DNA from: Elusimicrobiota bacterium
Lineage (GTDB): Bacteria; Elusimicrobiota; Elusimicrobia; UBA1565; UBA9628
Direction of reading: 5' to 3'
Assembly (NCBI GenBank): GCA_023213235.1
Contig: CP096137.1
Span: 3,562,437 to 3,626,436 of the forward strand
Length of the DNA: 64,000 bases
Shown: positions 37,420 through 52,552 of the stretch, piece after piece
Layout of the letters: every line of letters begins with the position of its first letter
How positions within the stretch are numbered: position 1 is the first letter of the stretch
Position numbers and translations under genes: made by a program
The notes under the pieces: model-generated
Told to the model about the DNA's origin: nothing
Databases searched by the model: none
The model's input: only the letters and a program-made list of their open reading frames with translations

Positions 37420-38538
37420 ATGAAATTAACCATCAGCAAGGAAGAACTGGCTCAGGGAGTCCAGACGATCCAATCCGCTCTGTCCAGCCGGACCACTTTG
37501 CCCATCCTCTTGAACTTTCTCATGGAGACGGAGGACAAGAAGGTGAAGGTCATCTCGACCGACCTCGAGATGGGCGTCAAGCACTACATCAAGGCCGAAA
37601 TCGAGACCGACGGGTCGATCACGATCCCCGCCAAGAAGTTCGCGGACATCCTCCACAGCCTCCCGGACTCGGAGGACGTCGAGTTGACGGTCGACGCGGG
37701 CGGGAAGATTTCCTTGAAGTGCGGCCGCTCGCGTTTCGGCATCGTGGGCTCGCCTAAGTCCGAGTACCCGGTCCTTCCCGATTTCAACAAGTCGTCCTCC
37801 TTCGAGCTGCCGGCCGGCGTGGTCGCAGGAATGGTCAAGAAGACCATCTTCGCGGCCTCCTCGGACGAGACGCGCCACGTGCTCAACGGCGTGTTCTGGG
37901 CCGCCAAGAAGGGCGTGCTCGAGATGGTCTCGACCGACGGCCGTCGCCTGGCCGTCTGCGCGAAGAAGATCCTGCCCAAGGACAAGGAATTCGCGGTCAT
38001 CGTCCCGACCAAGGTCCTCTCCGAGCTGCTGCGCCTCGTCGGGCTCCTCGAAATTTCCGAGAATGACGACGAGAAGCTGCTCGTCGCGGTCACGGAGAAC
38101 CAGATCACGTTCCAGCTCAAGGGCACGACGATTCTCTCGCGCCTCGTGGGCGGAGCCTTCCCCAACTACGACCAGGTCATCCCGACCAAGCGCGAGGTCG
38201 TCTTCACGGCCCCGACCAAGGACCTGACGGCCGTCACCAAGCGCGCGGCGCTGTGCGCCGTCGACCGCGGAGGCTCCGTCAAGTACGCCTTGAAGAAGGG
38301 CGTCCTTCACGTGACCGCGTCGAGCCAGAACAACGAGTTCAACGAGGACGTCGCCGTCGAGTACGCCGGCGCGGATTTCTCGGTCGCGTTCAACCCTCAG
38401 TTCGTCGTGGACGCGCTCAAGCACGTCGACTCGGAGAAGGTCTCGGTCGCGATGACGAGCCCGGTGAACCCGGCGCTCTTCGAGCCGGCCGGCGCCGAGG
38501 CCGACTACAAGTTCGTCGTGATGCCGATGAGGCTCTGA
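37420..38538 (+). CDS. dnaN: DNA polymerase III beta sliding clamp
   Basis: 372 aa, the standard length for the three-domain clamp. The N-terminus MKLTISKEELAQGVQTIQSALSS (shown split by the family as MKLTISKEEL and VQTIQSALSSR), TLPILLNFLMET, and the C-terminal FAPAGAEADYKFVVMPMRL-like ending FEPAGAEADYKFVVMPMRL match the family. Confers processivity on the replicase. GGAGAGGAT upstream serves as ribosome site. Unbroken. Confidence 0.97.
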   Translation: MKLTISKEELAQGVQTIQSALSSRTTLPILLNFLMETEDKKVKVISTDLEMGVKHYIKAEIETDGSITIPAKKFADILHSLPDSEDVELTVDAGGKISLKCGRSRFGIVGSPKSEYPVLPDFNKSSSFELPAGVVAGMVKKTIFAASSDETRHVLNGVFWAAKKGVLEMVSTDGRRLAVCAKKILPKDKEFAVIVPTKVLSELLRLVGLLEISENDDEKLLVAVTENQITFQLKGTTILSRLVGGAFPNYDQVIPTKREVVFTAPTKDLTAVTKRAALCAVDRGGSVKYALKKGVLHVTASSQNNEFNEDVAVEYAGADFSVAFNPQFVVDALKHVDSEKVSVAMTSPVNPALFEPAGAEADYKFVVMPMRL

Positions 38539-38539
38539 T

Positions 38540-41411
<2,872 letters not shown>

Positions 41412-41429
41412 CCTCGGAGACCATCGATC

Positions 41430-43939
<2,510 letters not shown>

Positions 43940-43943
<4 letters not shown>

Positions 43944-44446
43944 GGGGAGTCGTCCTCGCGGCGCTGCTCGCCGCGAACGCATCCGCGGAACTGACGCTCG
44001 ACGCGGCCGGCTGGCAAAGCGGCCGCGTCGAGAAGCCGGCGCGTCCGGCCGTCTGGACCGACGCGGCCGTCTCGCCGATGGACGCGAAGGCCTCAAGGCT
44101 GCTGCGCGGCAAGGCCGTGCTCAAGAACCGCGGCCCCAAGGCCGCCGAGGGAGTGCTGCTGCGCTACTCGGTGACGGCGAGGCTCGTCCCCGACCGAAAC
44201 GCCCCGGCCGAGGCCGCGTGGGCCCTTCCGTTCATGGTCGACGAAAGGCGGGTGCCGAAGATCGGCCCGAACCAGATACTGGAGATACCGCTGACGACCA
44301 CGCCCAAGCTGGAGCTCTACGTCAAGCGCCTCGCGCGTCAGGGCTTCAAGGTCAACGGACTCAAGCTCTCGGCGATGCTCGACCCGCACGACGGCGGCGC
44401 CGTCCGTCTCGTCGAGGCGATCCTCTCCCCGGAGCAGCCCAAGTGA
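43940..44446 (+). CDS. Secreted protein of unknown function (168 aa)
   Basis: Starts with GTG overlapping the gyrA stop. A short signal peptide ([17 protein letters not shown], residues 1-16) precedes a mature beta-rich protein with features such as [20 protein letters not shown] and [20 protein letters not shown], resembling an Ig-like or adhesin-type domain. No family recognised. It is curious inside a gyrA-serS operon. Ends with GTGA overlap into serS. Confidence 0.6.
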
Positions 44447-45744
44447 TCGATCTCGGCGCGGCGCGCAAGGCCGCCGACAAGGCGCGCGCGGCCCTCGGCC
44501 GGCGCAATCCCAAGCTCGCGGCCGCCTTCGACGAGCTGCTCAAGCTCGACGAGGCGCACCGCGCCCTGCTCAACGAGGTCGAGGCGATGCGCGGCAAGCG
44601 CAACGCCGCCTCGCAGGAGATCGGCAAGGCCATGGCCGCGAAGGACCAGGCCAAGGCCGACGCCCTGAAGGCCGAGGTCGGCGAGCTCAAGGTCCGGATG
44701 ACGGAGAAGGAAGCCGCGCTCGCCGAGTCGGAAAGGACCATGAAGGCCGCGGCGATGATGCTGCCGAACCTGCCGCATGAGAGCGTGCCCACGGGAAAGG
44801 ACGAGAACGACAACCCGGAAGTCCGGAAGGGATCGGCTCCCCGGACTTTCGATTTCAAACCCCTGGACCATCACGCGATCGGCGAGAAGCTGGGTATTCT
44901 CGACATGGCCGCCGGGGCCAAGCTCTCCGGCGCGCGCTTCGCCCTCTGGAAGGGCGCGGGCGCCAAGCTCCTGCGGGCGCTCGGCAACTACCTGCTCGAC
45001 CGCCACGCGAAGTCGGGCTACCTCGAGGTTCACCCTCCGTATCTCGTGAAGCCCGAGGTCATGGAAGGCACGGGCCAGCTCCCGAAGTTCGACCAAGACA
45101 TGTACCGCACCCTCAGCGGCGACGGCGAGGGCTCGTCGACGATGTACCTGATCTCGACCTCGGAGATCCCGCTGACGAACATGGTCCGCGAGGAGATCCT
45201 CGCCGCCGACAGGCTTCCGATGAAGCTCACGGCGTTCACGCCCTGCTTCCGGCAGGAAGCCGGCACGTACGGCAAGGACACGCGCGGCGTGATCCGCAAC
45301 CATCAGTTCGATAAAGTCGAATTGGTCTGGATCACGAAACCGGAAGATTCCCTGGCGGCCCTGGAACAACTGACCAAAGACGCCGAGAACGTCTTAACGG
45401 ATTTGGAACTCCCGCACAGGGTCATTCATCTTTGCACGGGCGACATGGGATTCTCGTCCCAGAAAACGTACGACCTCGAAGTCTGGATGCCGTCGGAGGC
45501 CCGTTACCGGGAAATTTCTTCCTGCAGCGACTGCGGCGACTTCCAGGCACGGCGCATGCAGGCGCGCTTCCGCCGCGAGCAGAAAGCCCCGGCCGAGCTC
45601 GTGCACACCTTGAACGGCTCCGGCGTCGCCGTCGGCCGCCTCGCGGCCGCCATCCTCGAGAACGGCCAGCAGCAGGACGGCTCGGTCGTGATCCCTCGCG
45701 CGCTGGTCCCCTACTTCGGGGCCGAGCGCATCGCGGTTCCCTGA
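44443..45744 (+). CDS. serS: Seryl-tRNA synthetase
   Basis: 433 aa class II synthetase. The N-terminal coiled-coil arm (about 30-105) binds tRNA-Ser. Motif 2 is FTPCFRQEAGTYGKDTRG and motif 3 GSGVAVGRLAAAILEN; TSEIPLTN binds the serine. Start GTG overlaps the previous stop. One base separates it from mazG. Confidence 0.96.
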   Translation: MIDLGAARKAADKARAALGRRNPKLAAAFDELLKLDEAHRALLNEVEAMRGKRNAASQEIGKAMAAKDQAKADALKAEVGELKVRMTEKEAALAESERTMKAAAMMLPNLPHESVPTGKDENDNPEVRKGSAPRTFDFKPLDHHAIGEKLGILDMAAGAKLSGARFALWKGAGAKLLRALGNYLLDRHAKSGYLEVHPPYLVKPEVMEGTGQLPKFDQDMYRTLSGDGEGSSTMYLISTSEIPLTNMVREEILAADRLPMKLTAFTPCFRQEAGTYGKDTRGVIRNHQFDKVELVWITKPEDSLAALEQLTKDAENVLTDLELPHRVIHLCTGDMGFSSQKTYDLEVWMPSEARYREISSCSDCGDFQARRMQARFRREQKAPAELVHTLNGSGVAVGRLAAAILENGQQQDGSVVIPRALVPYFGAERIAVP

Positions 45745-45745
45745 G

Positions 45746-46159
45746 ATGGCGCGCGGGATCAGGAAGCTCGACGGCGTCGTCGCCAAGCTCTTAGGCCCGA
45801 AGGGCTGCCCCTGGGACCGCGAGCAGACCCACAAGAGCCTGATCCCCTACCTGAAGGAAGAGTCCGCCGAACTTGCCGACGCGCTCAAGGGCGGCCGCTG
45901 GCACGAGATCGAGGACGAGCTCGGCGACCTGCTGTTCCACATCCTCTTCCACGCGCGCTTGGGCAAGAAGCGCTTCAATCTGAACACGATCGCCGAGAGC
46001 CAGGCGAACAAACTGATGCGCCGCCACCCGCACGTCTTCGGCCGCACGCGCACGTTCAAGAATTCCAAGGAAGTACTCGCCAACTGGAAGCAGATCAAGG
46101 CCGGCGAACGCGCTCTGCGCGCCGAGGAAGTCGCCGCCCGGAATAGGAGGGCCCGCTAG
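45746..46159 (+). CDS. mazG: MazG-family nucleotide pyrophosphohydrolase (137 aa)
   Basis: Single MazG domain: CPWDREQTHKSLIPYLKEES, then EIEDELGDLLFHILFHAR holding the ExxE and ExxD metal ligands, and RRHPHVFGRT. Hydrolyses NTPs to NMP and pyrophosphate, cleaning the nucleotide pool. E. coli MazG has two such domains; this is the one-domain form. It precedes speD with a TAGTG overlap. Confidence 0.9.
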   Translation: MARGIRKLDGVVAKLLGPKGCPWDREQTHKSLIPYLKEESAELADALKGGRWHEIEDELGDLLFHILFHARLGKKRFNLNTIAESQANKLMRRHPHVFGRTRTFKNSKEVLANWKQIKAGERALRAEEVAARNRRAR

Positions 46160-47097
46160 TGTTCTTCGAAGGCCCCGAGAAGAAAGTCGAACTCGCCTTG
46201 ATTCCCGGCCGCCCGTCGCTGCGCTCCCGCGGCCACGACTACTGGAAGGAGATCGTCGCCAAGGCCAACGCGCAGGTCCTCTCGACGATCTCGAGCGACT
46301 CGATGGACGCCTACCTCCTGTCGGAGTCGAGCCTTTTCGTCACCGACACGTGGCTGACGATGATCACCTGCGGCCGCACCGACCTCGTCTCCGCCGTGAT
46401 GAAGCTCGTCGACGACTTCGGCGTCGACGCGTTCCAGTACCTCGTCTACGAACGCAAGAACGCGCACCACCAGGAGTACCAGCCCTCGAACTTCTTCGAG
46501 GACTGCCGCCGGCTCTCCGACCGGATGCCCGCGAAGTCCTTCCGCTTCGGCGACGGCGACGACCATCACGTCTTCCTCTTCCATCTCGACAAGCCCTACG
46601 TCCCGGCGGCCGAGGACCTGACGCTCGAGATCCTCATGCACGGCATAGACCCCCAAGCCTCCCGGGTCTTCATGTCCGGCCCCGCCCGCAAGAAGGACTT
46701 CATCAAGGAGAAGTCCGGCGTGTGGTCGATCCTTCCGGGGTTCCAGGTCGACGACTATCTGTTCGAGCCGATGGGCTATTCGCTCAACGCGATCAAGGGC
46801 TCGAAGTACTACACGATCCACGTGACGCCCCAGAAGATCGGTTCCTACGTCAGCTTCGAGACGAACTGCGTCGAAGGCGACGCCAACGAGACCGTCACGC
46901 GCGTGCTCGACCTCTTCAAGCCGCAGTCCTGCGACGTGATCCTGTTCCAGCCCCAGTCGGCGCGCCAGAAGGTGCGCTGCTACTACCCGATCAAGCGAGC
47001 CGTGCGGCAGAACCTGTCCTGCGGCTACCGTGTCACCTTCGACCATCACTTCAAGCCGGTCGAGGGCGCGGCGCCGGCGACGGAGATCGTGCTTTGA
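46159..47097 (+). CDS. speD: Eukaryote-type S-adenosylmethionine decarboxylase
   Basis: 312 aa, far longer than bacterial SpeD (about 115-265 aa) and closely patterned on the eukaryotic enzyme. FFEGPEKKVEL at the N-terminus; the self-processing site AYLLSESSLFV at 51-61, where cleavage between E56 and S57 makes the pyruvoyl cofactor; ITCGRTDL with the catalytic Cys at about 71; and F-x-P-x-GYSLNAIKGSKYYTIHVTP followed by SYVSFETN. It makes decarboxylated SAM, the aminopropyl donor for spermidine synthase, encoded immediately downstream. GTG start overlaps the mazG stop. Confidence 0.93.
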   Translation: MFFEGPEKKVELALIPGRPSLRSRGHDYWKEIVAKANAQVLSTISSDSMDAYLLSESSLFVTDTWLTMITCGRTDLVSAVMKLVDDFGVDAFQYLVYERKNAHHQEYQPSNFFEDCRRLSDRMPAKSFRFGDGDDHHVFLFHLDKPYVPAAEDLTLEILMHGIDPQASRVFMSGPARKKDFIKEKSGVWSILPGFQVDDYLFEPMGYSLNAIKGSKYYTIHVTPQKIGSYVSFETNCVEGDANETVTRVLDLFKPQSCDVILFQPQSARQKVRCYYPIKRAVRQNLSCGYRVTFDHHFKPVEGAAPATEIVL

Positions 47098-47917
47098 AGT
47101 GGGTGGACGAGGTCTATCAGGGAATCGTTCGGACGAGCTTCAGGCTTAAGAAAAGACTGTTTAAGGGCCGGAGCAAGTTTCAGACCGTCGAAGTGGTGGA
47201 AACGGCAGGTCATGGCCGATTGTTGTTGATCGATGGTATGACCATGGTCTCCGAGCGCGACGAGTTCGTCTACCACGAGATGATCGCGCATCCGGCGCTG
47301 TTCACCCATCCACGACCCCGAAACGTCCTGGTCATCGGAGGCGGCGACGGCGGAACCGTCCGCGAGGTCCTCAAGCACAGGTCCGTGAAGTCGTGCACCC
47401 TCGTCGAGATCGACGGCCTCGTCGTCGAGGCTTCGAGGAAATACATTCCGCAGACGGCCAAGGCGTTGTCCGATCGTCGCGCGACGGTCCGCATCGAAGA
47501 CGGGGTCAAGTTCGTCGCGGAGACGAAGGAGAAATTCGACGTCGTGATCGTCGACTCGACCGAGCCGTTCGGGCCCGCCAAGGAGTTGTTCGGGCCGTCC
47601 TTCTACAGGAACGTGAAGCGGATCCTGACCAAGGACGGAATCGTCGTCAGCCAGGCGGGCTCCCCTTCTACGAGATCAGCACGATCAAGAATCTCTACCG
47701 GATCACCAAGCCGATCTTCCCGGTCGTAGAGGTCTGCCTGTTCAACAACCTGACCTATCCCGGCGGCCTGTGGGCGTTCACTTTCGCGACGAAGGGGCTC
47801 AATCCCCGCAAGGCGCGGATCCGCTCGTCCGATCTCAAGCTTCGCTGGTACAACTCGGAGATTCACGCCGCCTGCTTCGCGCTGCCCAACTTCCTCGGAA
47901 AGGAACTCGGCCGATGA
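47094..47917 (+). CDS. speE: Spermidine synthase-family aminopropyltransferase (one frameshift)
   Basis: About 274 aa after restoring one C in the run at 47662-47665. The dcSAM-binding VIGGGDGGTVREVLKH, LVEIDGLVVEASRKYIP and IVDSTEPFGPAKELF are typical; the last segment, DSTEP, is the aminopropyl-transfer site. Moves an aminopropyl group from decarboxylated SAM to putrescine (or a related amine). TTG start overlaps the speD TGA, and its TGA overlaps the Rieske ATG, so the three are one translational unit. Confidence 0.93.
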
Positions 47918-49064
47918 AAGACCTGATCGTCGACAAGGACATCGCGAAGGCCGAGGGCCTGCCCGCCCGCGCGTTCACCGAGCCCGCGATCCTCGACCTC
48001 GAGCTCGAGACGATCTTCAAGACGAACTGGCTGCTCGTCCCCGAGTCCTCCGGTGAGGACGCCCGCGCCGACGCGCGTCCGTGGGACGAGCGCCTCAAGC
48101 AGCGCGGGGCTCGCGCCCCGATCACGATGATGGACCGCCCGCTCTTCCTGCAGAGGGGCTGGAAGGACGGCGAGCTGCGCCTCCTGCCCAACGTCTGCAC
48201 GCACGCCTGGTATCCGCTCGTCGCCGGCGAGGGCCGCAGCGAGAAGCTGATCTGCGCCCAGCACGGCCGCCAGTTCGACGCGTCGGGCAAGGCGCTCTCT
48301 CAGCCCGGATTCCCGCCGAAAGCGGGCGTTTTCCCCGCTCGTGCGACCACCTCTCCGCGTTCGAGACGAGGAAGTACGGTCCTCTCCTGTTCACGCGCTT
48401 CGGCGACGCGGCGCTCGATCTCGCGAAGATCACCGAGAAGATAGACGAGTCGATCGGCGCGCTTCCCATCGAGAAGCTCAAGCGCCGCCCGCAGAAGTCG
48501 GAGTTCCGCGAGGTCGACGGCAACTGGAAGCAGCACGCCTGGAACTACATGGACAAGTTCCACGTGCAGTTCCTCCACAAAGCGCCGGGCGGGCTGGCCG
48601 ACGCGATCGAACTCTCCTCTTATAAAACGGAGCTGCATGAGGGGTGCTCCCTGCAGTGGGCGTTCGCGAAGGACCCCGACAGCGGCTTCGATCCCGACTA
48701 CCTGCCCGCGCGTTTCCGCGCCCCGGGCAAGACCGTCTTCGCGTTGTGGTGGTTCGTCTACCCGAACCTGACCCTCAACTTCTACCCATGGGGCCTCTCG
48801 GTCAACGTGTACGAGCCGATTCCGGGCAAGCCCGACAAGAGCCTGTTCCGCTGGTACTCCTGGTCGTGGGACGACAAGAAGATGAACGAGCGCGAGAAGC
48901 GCTGGCTCTCCGAGCAGGTGGACACCGAGGACGTCGAGGCGATGACGCTCGTGCGCCGCGGCGCGCGCTCAGGCCTGGCGCCGCGCGGGCGCTTCTCCGC
49001 GACCGAGGAAACGGGGCCGCACTGGTTCCATCACGCCGTCAGCAAGGCGCTGACCGCGAAGTAG
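47914..49064 (+). CDS. Rieske non-heme iron oxygenase alpha subunit (one frameshift)
   Basis: About 383 aa after restoring one C in the T4C4 run at 48329-48336. The Rieske [2Fe-2S] ligands are C95-x-H97 (NVCTHAWYP) and C114-x2-H117 (ICAQHGRQF). The catalytic domain has the mononuclear-iron pattern NYMDKFHVQFLH (two His), with an acidic ligand expected downstream. Such enzymes hydroxylate, demethylate or desaturate small molecules using electrons from a reductase, which is not in the window. Its position, overlapping speE, suggests that the substrate may be a polyamine or derivative. That is inference only. Confidence 0.85.
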
Positions 49065-49580
49065 TTATTTCGCGGACGGATCGGCCGTGAACCAGCCGTT
49101 GAGCGAGACGAACTGGTTGACCCAGGCGTACTGGTTGACGTACTGGCTGACGAACACCGTCCCGTCGAGCCGCGCGGTTCCCGCGCGCTTGCCGTCCCGG
49201 CCGTAGAGCGTCCCCGTTCCGGAGACGTGCGCCGAACCGGTGACGAACCCGCCCGAGCCCTGCTGGCAGGAGCCGCTCAAGAACGCGTAGCCCGTGACCG
49301 GCACGTAGCCGTGGACCCCGTCGGGGCCGAACACCGGCAGGCTGGCGGAGAGATGGATCGAGCCGTTCATCCAGCCGGTGCCGTTCTGCGGCGCCGAGCA
49401 GTGCATGAAGCCGTTGCCGGACAAGGTGCCGGTGGCGTGGATCGAGCCCGAGACGGGGGCCGCGGCGGAGACGGCCTTCGCCGTGACGGCCGGGGCGACG
49501 ACGGGAGCGACGTCGACGGGGACGGGAGCTCCGATCTGGGAGGCGATGAGCGCGACGGTCGCGGCGATGTTGGCGGGCAT
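49065..49580 (-). CDS. Secreted Gly/Ser/Thr-rich protein with internal repeats (171 aa)
   Basis: The N-terminal 25 residues are hydrophobic but not a textbook signal peptide. The middle shows three related strands: GSIHATGTLSG, GSIHLSASLPVFGPDG and GSAHVSGTGTLYGRDG, about 30-35 residues apart, suggesting a small beta-solenoid or sheet. Two Cys (about 61 and 104) may pair. No family known. The ATG at 49580 has a TAGAAT box exactly six bases upstream and no Shine-Dalgarno sequence. Its stop abuts the stop of the convergent Rieske gene. Confidence 0.6.
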   Translation of the reverse strand: MPANIAATVALIASQIGAPVPVDVAPVVAPAVTAKAVSAAAPVSGSIHATGTLSGNGFMHCSAPQNGTGWMNGSIHLSASLPVFGPDGVHGYVPVTGYAFLSGSCQQGSGGFVTGSAHVSGTGTLYGRDGKRAGTARLDGTVFVSQYVNQYAWVNQFVSLNGWFTADPSAK

Positions 49581-49586
49581 GACGGG

Positions 49587-49592
49587 ATTCTA
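49587..49592 (-). promoter_or_regulatory. -10 box TAGAAT, leaderless start
   Basis: TAGAAT on the minus strand, six bases before the ATG at 49580. Confidence 0.5.
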
Positions 49593-49629
49593 CCCGAAGG
49601 ACCCGGCGCAAGTCTAGGACTTCAGGGTA

Positions 49630-50669
49630 TTAAAGCCAGCCGCGGCGGCGCAGGGACTCGGCGACCTGGACGGAGTTGAGCGCGGCGCCCTTGAGCAGGT
49701 TGTCGGAGACGACCCAGAGCGCGAACTCGTTCTTCGTCGCGCCGCGGCGCAGCCGGCCGGCGTAGACCGGGCCCTGTCCGGACGCGGAGCGCGGCGTCGG
49801 GTAGTCCCCTCCGCGGACAACACCAGGCCGGGCGTCTTTTTGAGGATCGCGCGGACTTTTTCCAGTGAAACCGATCGCGCGAGAGTGATCCAGGCCGCGA
49901 GCGCGTGGCCGCGGATCGAGGGCACGCGCACGGTCGTCGCGGAGATCTTGAGGTTCGGCGCGCCCCACACCTTGCGGAGCTCGGCGGCGACTTTTCGCTC
50001 CTCGCCGGAGTAGCCGTCGTCGCCGAAGCGGCCGACCTGCGGGATCACGTTGTAGGCGATGGATTTAGGAAGAACAGCGGATTTACCGGCACCGAGAACG
50101 GGAGCCCGGCCGTCGGCCAAGGTTTTCGTGCCCTTGAGCTCATCATACTGACCGAACAGCTCGCCGAGGGCGGCCTTGCCGGCGCCGGAGACGGCCTGGT
50201 AGGACGCCAAACGGATTTCCCGAATTCCGATTTTCGAATGAAGAAGAGAACCCGCGACGGCAAGACCCGTCATCGTGCAATTGGGGCCGGCGATCAATCG
50301 GCGTTTCGGAGAAAGCTCGTGGGAATTGACCTCGGGAATGACCAAGGGAACGGACTTGTCCATTCTAAACGCGGCGGAGTCGTCGATCGTCCACACGCCT
50401 TTCTTCGCGAGCGCGGGCGCCAGCTCGAGGGCGACCTCGTCGGAGCTGACGAGGAAGGCGATGTCGCAGGCCTCGAGGGACTCCTTGGAGACGCCGGGCG
50501 CCGGGATCCGGCGGCCGCGGAAGATCACGTGCGACTTCGCCCGGCCGGACGAGAACGGACGCAGCTCGGCGACGGGAAATCCCCGCTTGTCGAGCAACGA
50601 GACGAGCTCGCGACCGACCATGCCTGTCGCGCCGACGACGCCGACGACGAGGCCCTTACCGCGGCGCAT
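49630..50669 (-). CDS. asd: Aspartate-semialdehyde dehydrogenase (one frameshift)
   Basis: About 346 aa after restoring one base in the CCCC run at 49806-49809. NADP-binding GVVGATGMVGRELVSLL, FSSGRA, and the active-site Cys in IAGPNCTMTGLAVA are present; VPSIRGHALAAWI contains the substrate-binding Arg and His. Reduces aspartyl phosphate toward lysine/diaminopimelate, threonine and methionine. Its start overlaps the end of the upstream secreted-protein gene by 14 bases. Confidence 0.95.
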
Positions 50670-51654
50670 AGGGGATCATGTAGCCGTCGGAGTAGCCGGT
50701 CGCGCCCGAGATGTCGCGGGCCGCTCCGCGCAGGAAGGTGCCGGGAAGCGGCGCTTTCTCCGCGGGCAGGGCGAACATGTACGGCGGGCGCCGGACGAGA
50801 CGCGAGACGCGCTGCCACTCGAGCTGGTCGCGGGACGCCTCGACCCACGCGTCGGCCACGTCCTCCCCGGCGGCGGAGAAGCGCACGACCGTCTTGGTCC
50901 CGATGCGCGCGACCGAGAGATCGGCGACCGAGACGGCGGGCTCGTCGGGGCCGGGCGGCACGAGCTTGATCGCGATCGCCGGAGCGAGCGTGTTGAGCGG
51001 CGTCTCGAGCGAGGCGCCGCGCGAACGCGGGGGCACGCCCTGCACGGAGCGGTTGAGCCACGCGCGGGTCTCCCCTCCCGGGCTCTCGATGTCCGCGGCC
51101 GCGAGGATGGGCGCGCTCGAGGCCTTCGTGAAGTAGTTCGTCGGCGACCAGACGATCAGGTAGTTCGGCTGGGTGAAGCTGACCTGCGCGAGCGGAACCT
51201 CCGCCCAGAACCACTCGCCGCCGCCGACGCCGTCGACGCGCGCCTGCGGGTCCGCCTCGGCCGGGATGTCGCGCGTCTCGGCGATGAAGAAGCTCTGCTC
51301 CGACGTCCACGCCGGGGAGTTCGAGATGCCGGCGTACACCTTGCCCGGGATGATCTCGCGCAGCCACGGCTTGCCCGCGACGGGGCGGGTCTTCGCGCGG
51401 CCGAGCTTCGCGCCGATGAACGCGCGCGCGAAATCTCCGGGCGGCGCGGGAGGCAGCTTCACGATCCACGCGTTGTTGAAACCCGCGTACCAGTTCGCGT
51501 CGGGACCGCCGTCGGCGAAGCGTTCGTATTCGTGGAGGCTGGGCGCCAAGGTCACGATCGTCGGCATGATCGCGCTCGTCGACAACGCCGGCGGCAGGCC
51601 GTCGGCCGCTGCGGCGGCCAGGGCCGCGCTGAGGGCGAGATATGAAATGATCAT
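50656..51654 (-). CDS. Secreted protein of unknown function (332 aa)
   Basis: Signal peptide (MIISYLALSAALAAAAADG) followed by a 310-residue mature protein with many Trp, Tyr and Pro residues and beta-type composition. It may have two domains: an N-terminal one with WYAGFNNAWIVKLPPAP and a C-terminal fibronectin-like one with VEASRDQLEWQRVSRL. I recognise no family. The ATG overlaps the parB TAA by one base, so it is the third gene of parA-parB-(this)-asd. Confidence 0.65.
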   Translation of the reverse strand: MIISYLALSAALAAAAADGLPPALSTSAIMPTIVTLAPSLHEYERFADGGPDANWYAGFNNAWIVKLPPAPPGDFARAFIGAKLGRAKTRPVAGKPWLREIIPGKVYAGISNSPAWTSEQSFFIAETRDIPAEADPQARVDGVGGGEWFWAEVPLAQVSFTQPNYLIVWSPTNYFTKASSAPILAAADIESPGGETRAWLNRSVQGVPPRSRGASLETPLNTLAPAIAIKLVPPGPDEPAVSVADLSVARIGTKTVVRFSAAGEDVADAWVEASRDQLEWQRVSRLVRRPPYMFALPAEKAPLPGTFLRGAARDISGATGYSDGYMIPYAPR

Positions 51655-52552
51655 TATTTTTTAAGCACTTTCATCAATCGATCGAAGTCCTCGAAGGAGA
51701 AGTACGAGATCGCGATGGTGCCCTTGGCCCCGTTCTTCTTGGACCGGATGACGACCTTGGTGCCGAGGCTTTGTTGCAGAGACTCTTCGATGGCGCGCAG
51801 GTCCGCGGGCTTGGGCGCGGGCTTCTTATCCGAGGCGAGTTCTTCCTCGAGTACCGGGCCGGCCTCCATCTCGCGGGCGAGGGCTTCGGTTTCGCGGACG
51901 GAGAGTTTGTCGGCCATGACCTTTTGGAACACGGCATGGCGGAGGTTGGGGTCGTCGATACCGAGGAGCGCCCGGCCATGACCTTCGGTGATCTGGGCGA
52001 ATTGCAGCGCCTTCTGGATCTCGTCGCTGAGCTCGAGCAGCCTCAGCGTATTGGAAATCGCGGCCTTCGACTTGCCGACTTCTTCAGCGAGGGCGGTCTG
52101 GTTGATCCCGAACTCCTTCATGAGGCGAAGGTAGCCAAGAGCCACCTCGATGGGGTTGAGGTCGGCGCGCTGAAGGTTCTCGATCAGGGTCAGCGCCATG
52201 CGGTGCTTCTCGTCGCGCGGCTGACGGACGACGACGTCGATCTCGGCCAGGCCGGCCAGTTGATGCGCGCGCCAACGGCGCTCGCCGGCGATGAGCTCGT
52301 AGGAGCGCGTGGCCAGGTCATAGGACACGACGATGGGCTGGGCCAGACCGTGCTGCTTGATCGAGGTCGCAAGCTCCGAGAGCGCCTCGGGCTCGAAGTG
52401 ACGGCGGGGCTGGAGGTGGTTGGGGCGGATCTTGTCGACGGGAATCTTCGTGATGCCCCCTCAGGAGAGGAAGGAACGCTCGCGGCCGGCGCGGGGGTCG
52501 GGGCGGACGGGATGAGGGCCGAGAGGCCTCGGCCGAGGGCTTTACGGGTCAT
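51654..52552 (-). CDS. parB: Chromosome-partitioning protein ParB (one frameshift)
   Basis: About 299 aa after restoring one G of the run at 52456-52460. The N-terminus KALGRGLSALIP is typical. The N-terminal CTPase/ParB domain ends in ELIAGERRWRAHQLAGL, the GERRWRA motif of the CTP-binding fold. A helix-turn-helix follows (QTALAEEVGKSKAAISNTLRLL, shown in part). ParB spreads on parS sites near oriC. It overlaps parA (ATGA). Confidence 0.94.
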
